DNA of 47,596 nucleotides from Chromatiales bacterium (GTDB lineage Bacteria > Pseudomonadota > Gammaproteobacteria > Xanthomonadales > SZUA-36), in NCBI GenBank assembly GCA_024640045.1, contig JAHEFS010000008.1, positions 1 to 47,596 of the forward strand, given 5' to 3'. A program made the translations under genes and the position numbers. The first letter of the stretch is position 1, and each line of letters opens with the position of its first letter. Positions 30,342-39,364 of the stretch are shown here, in pieces. Below the pieces are notes generated by a model. The model saw only the letters and a list, made by a program, of their open reading frames with translations. It was not told the DNA's origin and did no database searches.

Positions 30342-31664
30342 TCAGGCGGCATCCTCACGGCCCGCGTCTGGCAGCGCCGAGAACAACTGTTCACGCGCGA
30401 CACGGCCGGAAGGCCCCGGCTGTCGGGCCAGTTTCTCGGCCATCTCCCGCGCCAGGTCAACCTTCAGTCGCCAGGCACCGCCTTCAGTCACCTGCTCTTC
30501 GTTCACGGCACCGAGTTCGAACAACTGGGCCCGCAAGCGGGCATCCTGGGGCGCCAGCTGAATCCAGCAACGTACGCGCCGTCCGGCGAGGCGCTGCAGG
30601 ATGGCCTGGCGCAGGCCTTCGATCCCGGTTTCGCGCAAGGCAGAAACGTAAACCTGGTCGACCGATCCCTCTTCGTCCCGGACCACGCCCGGGGCCTCGT
30701 CACCCTTGTCGATCTTGTTAAAGACACGTAACAACGGGATCTCGTTGGCGCCGATGGAAGTGAGCACGGCTTCGACTTCCTGACGACGTTCCGACCGGAA
30801 GGGGTCGGAAATATCAATCACGTGCAGCAACAGGTCCGCCTCGCGGGTTTCCAGCAAGGTTGCCCGAAAGGCTGCAATCAGCTCTGGAGGCAACGAACTG
30901 ACGAAACCAACGGTATCGGCCAGCAGGACCTGGCCACCGGGCGCGTCGGCCAGTTTTCGGACGGTTGGGTCAAGCGTCGCGAATTGCATATCGCGCGTGT
31001 CGACCGAAGACTCCGTCAACAGGTTGAACAGCGTCGATTTGCCCGCGTTGGTGTAACCCACCAGCGCGACCGTCTGAACTTCGGATCGTGCGCGACGCCG
31101 GCGGCTTTGTTCCCGTTGCCGCTGGACCTTGTCCAGCCGGGAGCGCAGCTGCCGAATCCGGTCACCCACCAGGCGACGATCGGTCTCGAGCTGGGTTTCG
31201 CCGGGCCCACGCAGCCCGATACCGCCCTTTTGCCGCTCGAGATGGGTCCAGCCCCGCACCAGGCGGGTAGACAGGTGGCGCAACTGAGCCAGTTCCACTT
31301 CCAGCTTGCCCTCGTAGGACTGAGCGCGCTGGGCAAAGATATCGAGGATCAACGTGGTTCGATCAAGCACCCGTTGTTGGCAGCGCTTTTCAATATTCCG
31401 CTCCTGGACAGCACTGAGCGGCCGGCTGACGAGAATCAGGCCGGCGTCATGCCTGGCCACACTCTCAGACAGTTCGTCGATTTTACCCTTGCCCACGAAG
31501 TAACGCGCGTCCGGACGGTCGCGAGGGGCAGTCAATACATCAACGATGTCCACGCCCGCGGAGCGGGCGAGTTCGTGGAATTCGTCCAGGGCTTCGGGGC
31601 CGTCACCTGCAAAGACCGGATGCAGTATGACTGCCCGGTCCGAGCGCTCAGCACGCTCGAACAA
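30342..31664 (-). CDS. hflX: ribosome-associated GTPase HflX
   Basis: A 440-residue GTPase that splits or rescues stalled 70S ribosomes under stress. An N-terminal HflX domain (ADARYFVGKGKIDEL-type and KRCQQRVLDRTTLILDIFAQ) is followed by the G domain: G1 VGYTNAGKST, G3 DTVGF, G4 NKID. The predicted start is TTG at 31664, eight bases after hfq, giving MFERAERSD like the E. coli MFDRYD start; no ATG is better placed. Confidence 0.95.
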   Translation of the reverse strand: MFERAERSDRAVILHPVFAGDGPEALDEFHELARSAGVDIVDVLTAPRDRPDARYFVGKGKIDELSESVARHDAGLILVSRPLSAVQERNIEKRCQQRVLDRTTLILDIFAQRAQSYEGKLEVELAQLRHLSTRLVRGWTHLERQKGGIGLRGPGETQLETDRRLVGDRIRQLRSRLDKVQRQREQSRRRRARSEVQTVALVGYTNAGKSTLFNLLTESSVDTRDMQFATLDPTVRKLADAPGGQVLLADTVGFVSSLPPELIAAFRATLLETREADLLLHVIDISDPFRSERRQEVEAVLTSIGANEIPLLRVFNKIDKGDEAPGVVRDEEGSVDQVYVSALRETGIEGLRQAILQRLAGRRVRCWIQLAPQDARLRAQLFELGAVNEEQVTEGGAWRLKVDLAREMAEKLARQPGPSGRVAREQLFSALPDAGREDAA

Positions 31665-31672
31665 GGATGGGC

Positions 31673-31903
31673 CTATTCGGTTTCCTCATCGAAAACCTTG
31701 ACGTTCCGCGCCGGCACCACGGTGGAGATGGCATGCTTGTAGATCATCTGGCTGACCGAGTTTTTCAGCAAGACCACGAACTGGTCGAAAGACTCGACCT
31801 GCCCCTGCAGCTTGATGCCGTTGACGAGATAAATGGATACAGGCACGCGCTCGCGACGCAGTGCGTTGAGGAAAGGCTCCTGTAATGATTGACCCTTTGA
31901 CAT
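31673..31903 (-). CDS. hfq: RNA chaperone Hfq
   Basis: A 76-residue hexameric Sm-like protein that pairs small RNAs with mRNAs. Sm1 ([27 protein letters not shown]) and Sm2 ([12 protein letters not shown]) are intact. The C-terminal tail is very short ([10 protein letters not shown]), so it ends soon after the core, unlike the 102-residue E. coli form. Two in-frame ATGs are present; the second (31903) has AGGAG at eight bases, while the first is only two bases from it, so the second is used. Confidence 0.96.
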   Translation of the reverse strand: MSKGQSLQEPFLNALRRERVPVSIYLVNGIKLQGQVESFDQFVVLLKNSVSQMIYKHAISTVVPARNVKVFDEETE

Positions 31904-31961
31904 GGCCATTGCTCCTTTTTTGTTTTAAGCGCGGTCGGACGATAGAAACAGTGATGGGTCC

Positions 31962-32912
31962 TCAGGCTTCTGAATTCAAGAACGCCCTGACTATTTCAAG
32001 TACCTTTTGCTTGGCCCCATCCTCGGCCAGATCATACCACACAGCGTCTGTTTCCTTGCGCAGCCAGGTCAACTGTCGTTTCGCTAATTGCCGCGTCGCG
32101 GCCAAGGCCCTGGAATGCCATTCGTTCTCCGAATATTCCCCCTCCAGCTGACCCCAGGCCTGGCGGTACCCAACGGCCCTGATCGCCGGCAAGCGAGCAT
32201 GCAGGCCCGGCCGTGCATGCAGCCGTCGAACTTCCTGCTCGAAGCCCTGGCGCAGCATCAATTCGAACCGCTCCTTGATGCGTTGGTGCAACGTGGCGCG
32301 TTTGGCTGGGCAGACCACCAGCTTCAGAACCCGGTAGGGAAAAGCCTCCGGGTCCCCCCCCTTCTGCAACTCGCTCAGTTTTCGCCCACTCAGACGGATC
32401 ACCTCCAGCGCACGCTGGATTCGCTGGGGGTCGTTCGGATTGATCCGGGCTGCGGCCTCAGGATCGGACTCCCGTAAGTCCTCGTGCAGCGCCGCCCAAC
32501 CGCGCGCGGAGGCCTCGCTTTCAATTTGCGCACGCAACTCGGGCGAAGCAGCGGGCAAATCAGACAACCCATGCTGCAATGCTTTGAAATAGAGCATGGT
32601 GCCGCCCACCAACAGCGGCACCCGGCCAGCGGCGGTTATTTCCGCCATCGCAGCCAGAGCGTCATCGCGAAACTCTGCCGCGGAATAGGACTCGTGTGGG
32701 TCTTTGAGGTCGATCAGGCGGTGCGGCGCGCGCGCCAGGGTCTGCGCATCAGGCTTCGCGGTTCCAATGTCCATTCCACGGTAGACCAGGGCAGAATCGA
32801 CGCTGATGATCTCCAGGGGGAATGCTTCCACCATCTCCACTGCCAGCCCGGTTTTCCCTGAAGCGGTTGGCCCCATCAGAAAAATGGCGGGTGGTCGTGC
32901 CTGGACATTCAC
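31962..32912 (-). CDS. miaA: tRNA dimethylallyltransferase
   Basis: A 316-residue enzyme adding the isoprenyl group to A37 of tRNAs that read UNN codons. The P-loop is GPTASGKT (residues 14-21). [16 protein letters not shown] and [18 protein letters not shown] are the substrate motifs. The frame opens 75 bases earlier inside mutL, but the GTG at 32912, eight bases after the mutL stop, gives a protein of exactly the usual length (E. coli 316) and start ([14 protein letters not shown]). Confidence 0.95.
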   Translation of the reverse strand: MNVQARPPAIFLMGPTASGKTGLAVEMVEAFPLEIISVDSALVYRGMDIGTAKPDAQTLARAPHRLIDLKDPHESYSAAEFRDDALAAMAEITAAGRVPLLVGGTMLYFKALQHGLSDLPAASPELRAQIESEASARGWAALHEDLRESDPEAAARINPNDPQRIQRALEVIRLSGRKLSELQKGGDPEAFPYRVLKLVVCPAKRATLHQRIKERFELMLRQGFEQEVRRLHARPGLHARLPAIRAVGYRQAWGQLEGEYSENEWHSRALAATRQLAKRQLTWLRKETDAVWYDLAEDGAKQKVLEIVRAFLNSEA

Positions 32913-32919
32913 CCTGGGA

Positions 32920-34680
32920 TTATCGCCCGCGCAAGAACAGGCGGTCCAGGCTGGGCAGGTCCAGTTGCACCCAGGTCGGGCGCCCATGGTTGCACTGCGC
33001 GGCCCGCTCCGTGCGTTCCATGTCTCGCAGCAGCGCGTTCATTTCAGCGACATTGAGTTGCCGATTCGCACGAACCGAGCCGTGGCAGGCCATGCTCGAC
33101 AGAACCTCGTCCAGGCGCGACTCGATGAGCTGGCTCGAGCCGTCGCTGGCGATCTCCGCCAGCACGTCTTTCACCAGGCCGGGAACGTCGCCATCCTGCA
33201 GCAGCGTGGGCACCTTGCGAATCAGCAACGTTTCCGGACCGCTGCGATCGCAGGAAAACCCCAGCGCCTCGAGTTGTCCGCCGCGAGCCTCGGCCAGTCC
33301 GGCTTCCCGTTCCGAGACATGAATGGTCACCGGAACCAACAGGTTCTGACTGCGAATCCCCTGCCCGTCCAACCCTGCTTTCAAACGCTCGTAGGTGATC
33401 CGTTCATGCGCAGCATGCATGTCTACCAGCACCAGTCCCTGCGCATTTTGCGCCAGGATATAAACACCATGTAACTGGGCCAGGGCGAATCCAAGCGGCG
33501 GCACTTCGGATTCCGCTTCCGTTTGCCAATCGCCTGCGCTGGCGGGCGCCAATGCCTGAGCATAATGGCCGATTTGCTCCGCCACACTGAGCCGCACGGC
33601 TCCTTGCTGCGGTATGGCGAATGCGGGGCCCGGAGACTGCCCCGTTGGCAACCCGCTGCCAGGCCGCAGTGCGCCGCCCCCCACCCCGGCTTCAGCCAGG
33701 CAGCGATGCAACGTCGAATAAAGAAAATCGTGGATGCGTCTGGCGTCCCGAAACCTGACCTCATGTTTTTGTGGGTGTACGTTGACGTCAACGGCCTGCT
33801 CCGGCAACGTCAGAAACAGCACAAAGGCAGGGTGACGCCCGTGCATCAGAACGTCACCAAATGCCTGCCGGACAGCGTGCGCGATCACCTTGTCCCGAAC
33901 GATGCGGCCATTGACGAAAAAAAACTGCCGGTCGGCCCTGGCCCGGTTGAAACGCGGTTCGGCCACCCAGCCCCTGAGACCCAGTTCGCCGCTGCCGGCC
34001 TCGATCTCCATCGCGTGTTCCCAGAACTCCTCCCCGCATATCGCAGTTACACGGGCGGCTGCACCGCGGCTGTCGGTCGCGGGCGGCAAACGCCGAACCA
34101 CCTTGCCATTGTGTTGCCATTCGAAACCCACGTCGAAACGCGCCAGGGCGATACGCCGGAGCAACTCATCGACGTGCTGGAATTCTGTCTGGTCCGTCCG
34201 CAGAAACTTGCGCCGTGCGGGGACGTTGTAAAACAAATCGCGCAGTTCCACCCGGGTGCCGGTATTCCCGGCCGCTGGCTGCGGGGATGCCTCATCTCCC
34301 GCGCGCGAGTCCAACTGCCAGGCGTGCTCCTGCCCCTCTGTTCTGGAAATCAGCGTCAGGCGGCTGACGGAAGCGATACTGGGAAGTGCTTCACCCCGGA
34401 ATCCAAGCGTCCGGACGGACTCGAGCTCATCCAGGCTGGCGATCTTGCTGGTTGCGTGCCGGGACAGCGCCAGGAACAACTCGTCCCGTGGAATGCCCGC
34501 ACCGTCGTCAACCACCTGTATCAGGCGCTTGCCGCCCTGCTCCAGGGTGACGTTGATGCGGTTGGCCCCGGCATCGAGGCTGTTTTCAACCAGTTCCTTG
34601 ACGACCGAGGCCGGCCGCTCAACCACTTCACCGGCGGCAATCTGGTTAATCAGCAGTTCAGGCAGTGCGCGAATGGGCAT
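32920..34680 (-). CDS. mutL: DNA mismatch repair protein MutL
   Basis: A 586-residue GHKL ATPase linking MutS to downstream repair. N-terminal motifs are [22 protein letters not shown] and GFRGEAL. The C-terminal domain carries [12 protein letters not shown] near residue 420, fitting the DQHA(X)2E(X)4E metal-binding nickase motif with Met for Gln, plus [17 protein letters not shown] and a final FLR. It is therefore likely an endonuclease-type MutL. The ATG at 34680 is preferred over a GTG six codons upstream. The heptamer repeat lies 65 bases before the start. Confidence 0.96.
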   Translation of the reverse strand: MPIRALPELLINQIAAGEVVERPASVVKELVENSLDAGANRINVTLEQGGKRLIQVVDDGAGIPRDELFLALSRHATSKIASLDELESVRTLGFRGEALPSIASVSRLTLISRTEGQEHAWQLDSRAGDEASPQPAAGNTGTRVELRDLFYNVPARRKFLRTDQTEFQHVDELLRRIALARFDVGFEWQHNGKVVRRLPPATDSRGAAARVTAICGEEFWEHAMEIEAGSGELGLRGWVAEPRFNRARADRQFFFVNGRIVRDKVIAHAVRQAFGDVLMHGRHPAFVLFLTLPEQAVDVNVHPQKHEVRFRDARRIHDFLYSTLHRCLAEAGVGGGALRPGSGLPTGQSPGPAFAIPQQGAVRLSVAEQIGHYAQALAPASAGDWQTEAESEVPPLGFALAQLHGVYILAQNAQGLVLVDMHAAHERITYERLKAGLDGQGIRSQNLLVPVTIHVSEREAGLAEARGGQLEALGFSCDRSGPETLLIRKVPTLLQDGDVPGLVKDVLAEIASDGSSQLIESRLDEVLSSMACHGSVRANRQLNVAEMNALLRDMERTERAAQCNHGRPTWVQLDLPSLDRLFLRGR

Positions 34681-34744
34681 GGGGTTGGATCGTGTCACTC
34701 ATCGGGCCGAGATGATAGCAGGTGTGGTGTGAGAGGTGAGGCGG

Positions 34745-34821
34745 GAGACCGGAGACGGGAGACGGGAGACGGGAGACGGGAGACGGGAGACGGGAGACGG
34801 GAGACGGGAGACGGGAGAGGT
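34745..34821. repeat. (GAGACGG)n heptanucleotide tandem repeat
   Basis: Nine perfect copies of GAGACGG (34752-34814), with imperfect copies at both ends (GAGACCG, GAGAGGT). It lies between the amiB stop (34834) and the mutL start (34680), inside a single transcription unit. The unit length is not a multiple of three, and no gene reads through it. Perfect copies suggest recent expansion by slippage. Confidence 0.95.
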
Positions 34822-34833
34822 GACAGTTCCGGG

Positions 34834-36132
34834 CTAGCTGGTAGGAATGATCAGTTCCTTACCGACCAGGATTTTGTCGCTGCGCAGGTTGTTGGCGGCA
34901 CGCAGGCTATTGAGGCTGACCCGGTACCGGGTGGCGATGCCTCCCAGGGTATCGCCCCGCGCGACGATATGACGGTCCGCCGCACGATTGGCCGCAAGCC
35001 ACGTGCCCGGCGGCGGGCGGCGATAGAAGTAGTCACGAATACCGTTGGCGATCGCCCCGCTCATGTTTTCCTGGAACTCGCGCTGAGTCAGGCGTTTCTC
35101 CTCACTGGGGTTGCTGATAAACGCCGTCTCCACCAGGACGGAGGGTACGTCCGGCGATTTCAATACCTGGAAGGCCGCACGACCTACATGGTTCTTGTGC
35201 GCCTTACCGTTGTGCTTCAGTGAACTGAGGATTTGTTCGGCGACTTCGTTGCTCGCACCCATGGTGGCGCTCTGCGAGAGGTCGAGTAACACAGAAGCCA
35301 GCATGTCGTCCTTTTCGTTCAGGCGTACACCACCCACCAGGTCAGACCGGTTTTCGCTATCGGCCAGAAGCCGGGCGTACTCACTGCTGGCGCCACGCCG
35401 GGACAAGACGAAAACGGAACTGCCGCTGACGCGGGAATCTTTGAAGGCGTCGGCATGAACAGAGACGAACAGATCAGCGCGGGCTTTGCGCGCTTTTTCA
35501 TACCGGTCCCGCAACGCAATGTAGTAATCGCCGTCCCGGATCAGGATGGCGCGCATGCCGGGTTCGCGATCGATCTTGTCCGCCAGGCGCCGGGCAATGG
35601 CCAGCACCACGTCCTTTTCACGCGTGCGGCCACGACCCATGGCACCCGGGTCTTCACCTCCGTGGCCGGCATCGATGGCCACCACGACCTCACGGTTTGG
35701 CTTCTGAACGTCAGAGACGTGCTTGATTTTCGGAGCCTGGTGCGATGATTCCTTGTACAGGTCCAGCACCAGCCGGTGACCGTACTCAGCGGTGGGGTCG
35801 AGCATGAAACTTTTCATCTTGACCCGCTCTTCGAGATCGAGAACGATCCGAAGGGTGTCGGATTCCGGGGCACCATGACGGACACTGCTGATCACGCCTG
35901 AATACTTGGGATTCAGTTCGAGAGCGGCCTTCAGGCTGGTTTTGTCGAGATCAATGACGACACGATCGGGGTTCTGCAGGGTGAAGAGTTGGTAGTCGGT
36001 TCGGCTACTCAGATCGATGACGGCGCGGGTTTTGTCTGGGTCAGACCAGACCCGTAGGCTGTCAATCTCTGCGGCGAATACAGGGATCGAGCCTATCAAT
36101 AGCAGTGCTGCGATGAAGCGGCGCAAAACCAT
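34834..36132 (-). CDS. amiB: N-acetylmuramoyl-L-alanine amidase, AmiB type with LysM
   Basis: A 432-residue periplasmic cell-separation amidase. A signal peptide (MVLRRFIAALLLIGSIPVFA) is followed by an AMIN domain (to about residue 110), the zinc-dependent amidase_3 domain (AIDAGHGGEDPGA, SVHADAF, VLVETAFISNPSEE) and one C-terminal LysM (VARGDTLGGIATRYRVSLNS to the end). LysM-tailed AmiB proteins occur in pseudomonads; E. coli AmiB also has this position beside mutL but no such short tail architecture is assumed here. The start is uncertain: a TTG at 36144 lies two bases after AAGGAG, the ATG 14 bases after. Confidence 0.94.
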   Translation of the reverse strand: MVLRRFIAALLLIGSIPVFAAEIDSLRVWSDPDKTRAVIDLSSRTDYQLFTLQNPDRVVIDLDKTSLKAALELNPKYSGVISSVRHGAPESDTLRIVLDLEERVKMKSFMLDPTAEYGHRLVLDLYKESSHQAPKIKHVSDVQKPNREVVVAIDAGHGGEDPGAMGRGRTREKDVVLAIARRLADKIDREPGMRAILIRDGDYYIALRDRYEKARKARADLFVSVHADAFKDSRVSGSSVFVLSRRGASSEYARLLADSENRSDLVGGVRLNEKDDMLASVLLDLSQSATMGASNEVAEQILSSLKHNGKAHKNHVGRAAFQVLKSPDVPSVLVETAFISNPSEEKRLTQREFQENMSGAIANGIRDYFYRRPPPGTWLAANRAADRHIVARGDTLGGIATRYRVSLNSLRAANNLRSDKILVGKELIIPTS

Positions 36133-36226
36133 TGGTCGATGCAACTCTCCTTGTTGACACCGTAATGATGAATTGCTTTTCCGGAAAAATCAAGAGTTTT
36201 ACTTAAAAAACGGTTAGATATGTGCT

Positions 36227-36718
36227 TTAGCTAGAAGAATGTTCAGTTAATGCTCTACAGACCGCATAACCCCGTTGGGTATACGCTTTCAAATACACGA
36301 ACCGGGCATCGTCTGAATGCTCCAGTTCGATCAAAATATCTTCCGGAGGCAAGGCTCCCTTCCCCCGCTCCGGCCACTCGACCAGTAATAGCGTGCGTGC
36401 ATCGAACAGGTCGGCAATAGCCAGGTATTCCAACTCACCAGGGTCGCCGATGCGATACAGGTCCAGGTGCAGGACATCGAGGGCTGGCAGTTCGTACCGT
36501 TCCAGCAGACCGTAGGTTGGGCTCTTCACCCTTCCTTCGTGGCCCAGTGCCTGGACCAGGGCCCGGCACAGGGTCGTCTTGCCCGCACCCAGGTCGCCTT
36601 TCAGAAAAATAACCAGTGGTGGTTCAACCTGACCGGCCAACCGCTGTGCGAACGCGGCCAGCTCCGGTTCATCAAAGCGTCCTGCCAGGGTGGCTGCGGG
36701 GCTGCGGTTACTGTTCAC
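36227..36718 (-). CDS. tsaE: tRNA t6A-complex ATPase TsaE
   Basis: A 163-residue P-loop ATPase (GDLGAGKTTL, residues 41-50; VKSPTYGLLERYE; DLYRIGDPGELEYL; LVEWPERG) that works with TsaB and TsaD in making threonylcarbamoyl-A37 on tRNAs. It starts at GTG, three bases after the nnr stop, the E. coli yjeF-yjeE order. An 82-base AT-rich gap, unusual for this GC-rich window, separates it from amiB and holds a TTTTCCGGAAAA palindrome (36177-36188). Confidence 0.94.
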   Translation of the reverse strand: MNSNRSPAATLAGRFDEPELAAFAQRLAGQVEPPLVIFLKGDLGAGKTTLCRALVQALGHEGRVKSPTYGLLERYELPALDVLHLDLYRIGDPGELEYLAIADLFDARTLLLVEWPERGKGALPPEDILIELEHSDDARFVYLKAYTQRGYAVCRALTEHSSS

Positions 36719-36721
36719 AGC

Positions 36722-38203
36722 TTAGTGCTTGAACACCTGCGGCAAGGCGCCGCTGATATCAGACGCCATCAACCCCTGGACCCCCAGGTGGTCAGCCGCC
36801 CGGTCCCCGGCCAGAGCATGCGCGGCAACACCGGCAAGCGCTGCCTGCCACGGCGACAGGCCCTGCCCCATCAGGCTGGCAATGATGCCGGTCAGAACGT
36901 CCCCGCTGCCCGCCGTGGCCATTCCGGGGTTGCCCAGGGTGCAGATGCCGTAATGCCCGGCGGGATCTGCCACCACGGTCCCGCACCCCTTCAACACGGC
37001 TACGGCGTTGTATCGCCTGGCCAGTTCAAGCGCCCTCTCGACCCGATCCGCCTGGATATCGGCCGTTCGACAACCCAGCAGGCGAGCGGCTTCCGCCGGG
37101 TGGGGCGTCAAAACCCAGTCATCACGTTCTATCGGAGTTCTGGCCAGCAGGTTGAGCCCATCGGCATCGACCACGGTCGGCAGACCGGCTGCGAGGCTGG
37201 CTTGCACCAATGTCTCGCCCCAACCTGCCTGGCCGATCCCCGGGCCCAACGCCAGCACAGTGGCGCGTTCCAGCAGATCCCCAAGGTCAGCGGCCGAATC
37301 CACCGCAGCCACCATCAGTTCGGGACGCGCCACGTTAAGGAAGGCCGAATGTTCTGCATGGGTGGCCACTGTCACCAGTCCCGCACCGCTGCGCAGGGCC
37401 GCCTCGCCTGCCAACCGCACCGCGCCGCTCATTCCTGGTGCGCCACCGACCACCAACACGTGTCCGTAATGGCCTTTATGGCTGTTCCGTTGTCGCCCCG
37501 GGAGCCACCGGTGAATGGTTGATTCACGTATTCGGATTCCGGAGTTGGCAACACAATCATGGATGGCCATCGGCGTCCCCAGTTCCTCGAACAGCAATTC
37601 CCCGGCATAATCGGGGCCGTCACCCGTGAACAGGCCACGTTTTTGCCCGATAAAGCTCACGGTGAGCGCCGCCTGAATCGCCGTTCCCATGACCCTGCCA
37701 CTGTCTGCGTGTAAACCCGAGGGGATATCCACGGCAACCACCGGCCCCGCAGAGTCATTTACCCAATCGACAACCTCGCGGTAGCCTCCGGTCACGTCAC
37801 GGTCGAGCCCGGTACCCAACAAGGCATCGACAATCAGGTCGGCAGCGAACCCGCTCTCCATCGGCCAGGAATTCACTTCACCCCCGCAAGCCGACCAGTC
37901 CGCGGCGGCAAGCGCTGCATCGCCAGCGAGCGTGTCCGGCGCTGTCAACGCGCACACGGTCACCTTTAGCCCCGCTTGCCGGGCAAGTCGCGCAATCACG
38001 TAGCCATCTCCGGCATTGTTGCCTGCACCGCACAATACCAGCCACCTCCGGGCAGAAGTAAAGCGCGCCCGGGCCGCCTCGAAAACGGCCACTCCGGCGC
38101 GATTCATCAGGGTATAGCCCGGTATGCCTTTCTGCTCGATAGCGCAGGCATCCAGGCGGCGCACCTGTTGCGCGGTATACAATCTGTCGGCGACGAGTGA
38201 CAT
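36722..38203 (-). CDS. nnr: bifunctional NAD(P)H-hydrate epimerase / ADP-dependent dehydratase
   Basis: A 493-residue fusion that repairs hydrated NADH and NADPH. The N-terminal YjeF epimerase domain (LVLCGAGNNAGDGYVIARLA; VDALLGTGLDRDVTG; VAVDIPSGLHADSG) is joined to a ribokinase-like dehydratase domain ([51 protein letters not shown]). The open frame extends 65 codons upstream but only as antisense of queG; the ATG at 38203 gives the family-like MSLVADRLYTAQQVRRLD. It is the first gene of the tsaE-amiB-mutL block and lies 15 bases from the divergent queG start. Confidence 0.95.
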   Translation of the reverse strand: MSLVADRLYTAQQVRRLDACAIEQKGIPGYTLMNRAGVAVFEAARARFTSARRWLVLCGAGNNAGDGYVIARLARQAGLKVTVCALTAPDTLAGDAALAAADWSACGGEVNSWPMESGFAADLIVDALLGTGLDRDVTGGYREVVDWVNDSAGPVVAVDIPSGLHADSGRVMGTAIQAALTVSFIGQKRGLFTGDGPDYAGELLFEELGTPMAIHDCVANSGIRIRESTIHRWLPGRQRNSHKGHYGHVLVVGGAPGMSGAVRLAGEAALRSGAGLVTVATHAEHSAFLNVARPELMVAAVDSAADLGDLLERATVLALGPGIGQAGWGETLVQASLAAGLPTVVDADGLNLLARTPIERDDWVLTPHPAEAARLLGCRTADIQADRVERALELARRYNAVAVLKGCGTVVADPAGHYGICTLGNPGMATAGSGDVLTGIIASLMGQGLSPWQAALAGVAAHALAGDRAADHLGVQGLMASDISGALPQVFKH

Positions 38204-38209
38204 GGGTGC

Positions 38210-38215
38210 ATTATA
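38210..38215 (-). promoter_or_regulatory. -10 element of nnr, possibly leaderless
   Basis: A perfect TATAAT on the minus strand, followed by GCACCC and then the nnr ATG. The expected transcription start falls on or next to the ATG, and no Shine-Dalgarno is present. No good -35 was found. Confidence 0.45.
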
Positions 38216-38218
38216 GCC

Positions 38219-39286
38219 GTGAACGAATGGTCCAAAACTGACCTGGAACGCCTGTCCATGCAGGTCAAGGACTGGGGCCTGGAGCTCGGGTTTCAGCAAA
38301 TCGGGATCAGCGATATCGACCTCGGTGAACACGAAACGCGGCTGAACGAATGGCTGGACAAAGGTTTCCACGGCGAAATGGGCTACATGCAGCGCCACGG
38401 CACACGTCGCAGCCGCCCGGACGAACTCGTTGAAGGCACCGTCCGAGTGATCTGCGCCCGCATGGACTACTTACCCGCTGGTGCATTACCCCTGCAGGAT
38501 GTGATGGATGACCCGGGCAGTGCTGTCATCTCGCGCTATGCGCTCGGGCGCGATTATCACAAGGTACTGAGGCGACGCCTGCAGCAACTGGCGACGCGGA
38601 TCGAAGCCGCCATCGGCACGTTTGGTTACCGGGTATTCGTGGACTCGGCCCCGGTCCTGGAAAAAGCCCTGGCCGAAAAGGCCGGACTCGGCTGGATCGG
38701 AAAGCACAGCAACCTGCTCCACCGCCAGGCCGGCAGCTGGTTTTTCCTGGGGGAAATCTACACCGACCTGCCCCTGCCCGTGGACGAACCCGTAAGCGAG
38801 CACTGCGGAGATTGCAGCCGGTGCATCGACGTCTGCCCGACCAATGCCATCGTGGGGCCCTACCAGGTGGACGCGCGGCGCTGTATTTCCTACCTCACGA
38901 TCGAGCTGCGTGGGTCCATCCCGGAACCGCTTCGCCCTCTGTTGGGCAACCGGATATACGGCTGTGACGACTGCCAGTGGGTCTGCCCCTGGAACCGTTT
39001 TGCCCAGCACAGCGAAGAAGCAGATTTCGCCCCGCGCCATGGCCTGGACGAAGCCAGCCTGATCGAACTGTTTGGATGGGACGAGCCCACCTTCCTGGAT
39101 CGTACCGAAGGCAGCGCCATCCGGCGGATCGGATACGCTTGCTGGTTGCGCAACCTCGCTGTCGCGCTCGGCAATGCCCCATTTTCCGATGGGGTAATCC
39201 ACGCCTTGCAGGCCCGGGCCGATCATCAATCGGAGCTGGTACGTGAACACGTACAATGGGCGCTGCAACGCCATTTGGCGCAATGA
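38219..39286 (+). CDS. queG: epoxyqueuosine reductase
   Basis: A 355-residue cobalamin- and iron-sulfur-dependent enzyme that reduces epoxyqueuosine to queuosine in tRNA, the last pathway step. Two 4Fe-4S motifs are intact: CGDCSRCIDVCPTNAI, and a second cluster completed by CDDCQWVCPWN. DSAPVLEKALAEKAGLGWIGKH is the cofactor-binding segment. The start is GTG at 38219; an ATG at 38258 is possible and would avoid the very short divergent gap with nnr. With queF it shows that the host makes queuosine de novo. Confidence 0.95.
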   Translation: MNEWSKTDLERLSMQVKDWGLELGFQQIGISDIDLGEHETRLNEWLDKGFHGEMGYMQRHGTRRSRPDELVEGTVRVICARMDYLPAGALPLQDVMDDPGSAVISRYALGRDYHKVLRRRLQQLATRIEAAIGTFGYRVFVDSAPVLEKALAEKAGLGWIGKHSNLLHRQAGSWFFLGEIYTDLPLPVDEPVSEHCGDCSRCIDVCPTNAIVGPYQVDARRCISYLTIELRGSIPEPLRPLLGNRIYGCDDCQWVCPWNRFAQHSEEADFAPRHGLDEASLIELFGWDEPTFLDRTEGSAIRRIGYACWLRNLAVALGNAPFSDGVIHALQARADHQSELVREHVQWALQRHLAQ

Positions 39287-39364
39287 TACCGGGGTTCTCC
39301 GGCCAAGCGCCGCTGTGATATCCTGACGCCCGATTTTCACCCTCTTCACTACAGGTTTCCACCC

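Noticed and set aside
34745-34821. A CRISPR array or direct-repeat origin
   Set aside because: The units are contiguous heptamers without spacers, and no cas genes or DnaA boxes were seen.
33523-35223. A 566-codon open frame on the plus strand across mutL and the heptamer array, encoding an RETGDGR-type repeat peptide
   Set aside because: It is antisense to mutL and amiB, which have full family motifs. High GC leaves long antisense frames open, and there is no Shine-Dalgarno or recognisable domain.
38204-38398. A 65-residue N-terminal extension of nnr
   Set aside because: It reads the antisense of queG, and the ATG at 38203 matches the family start.
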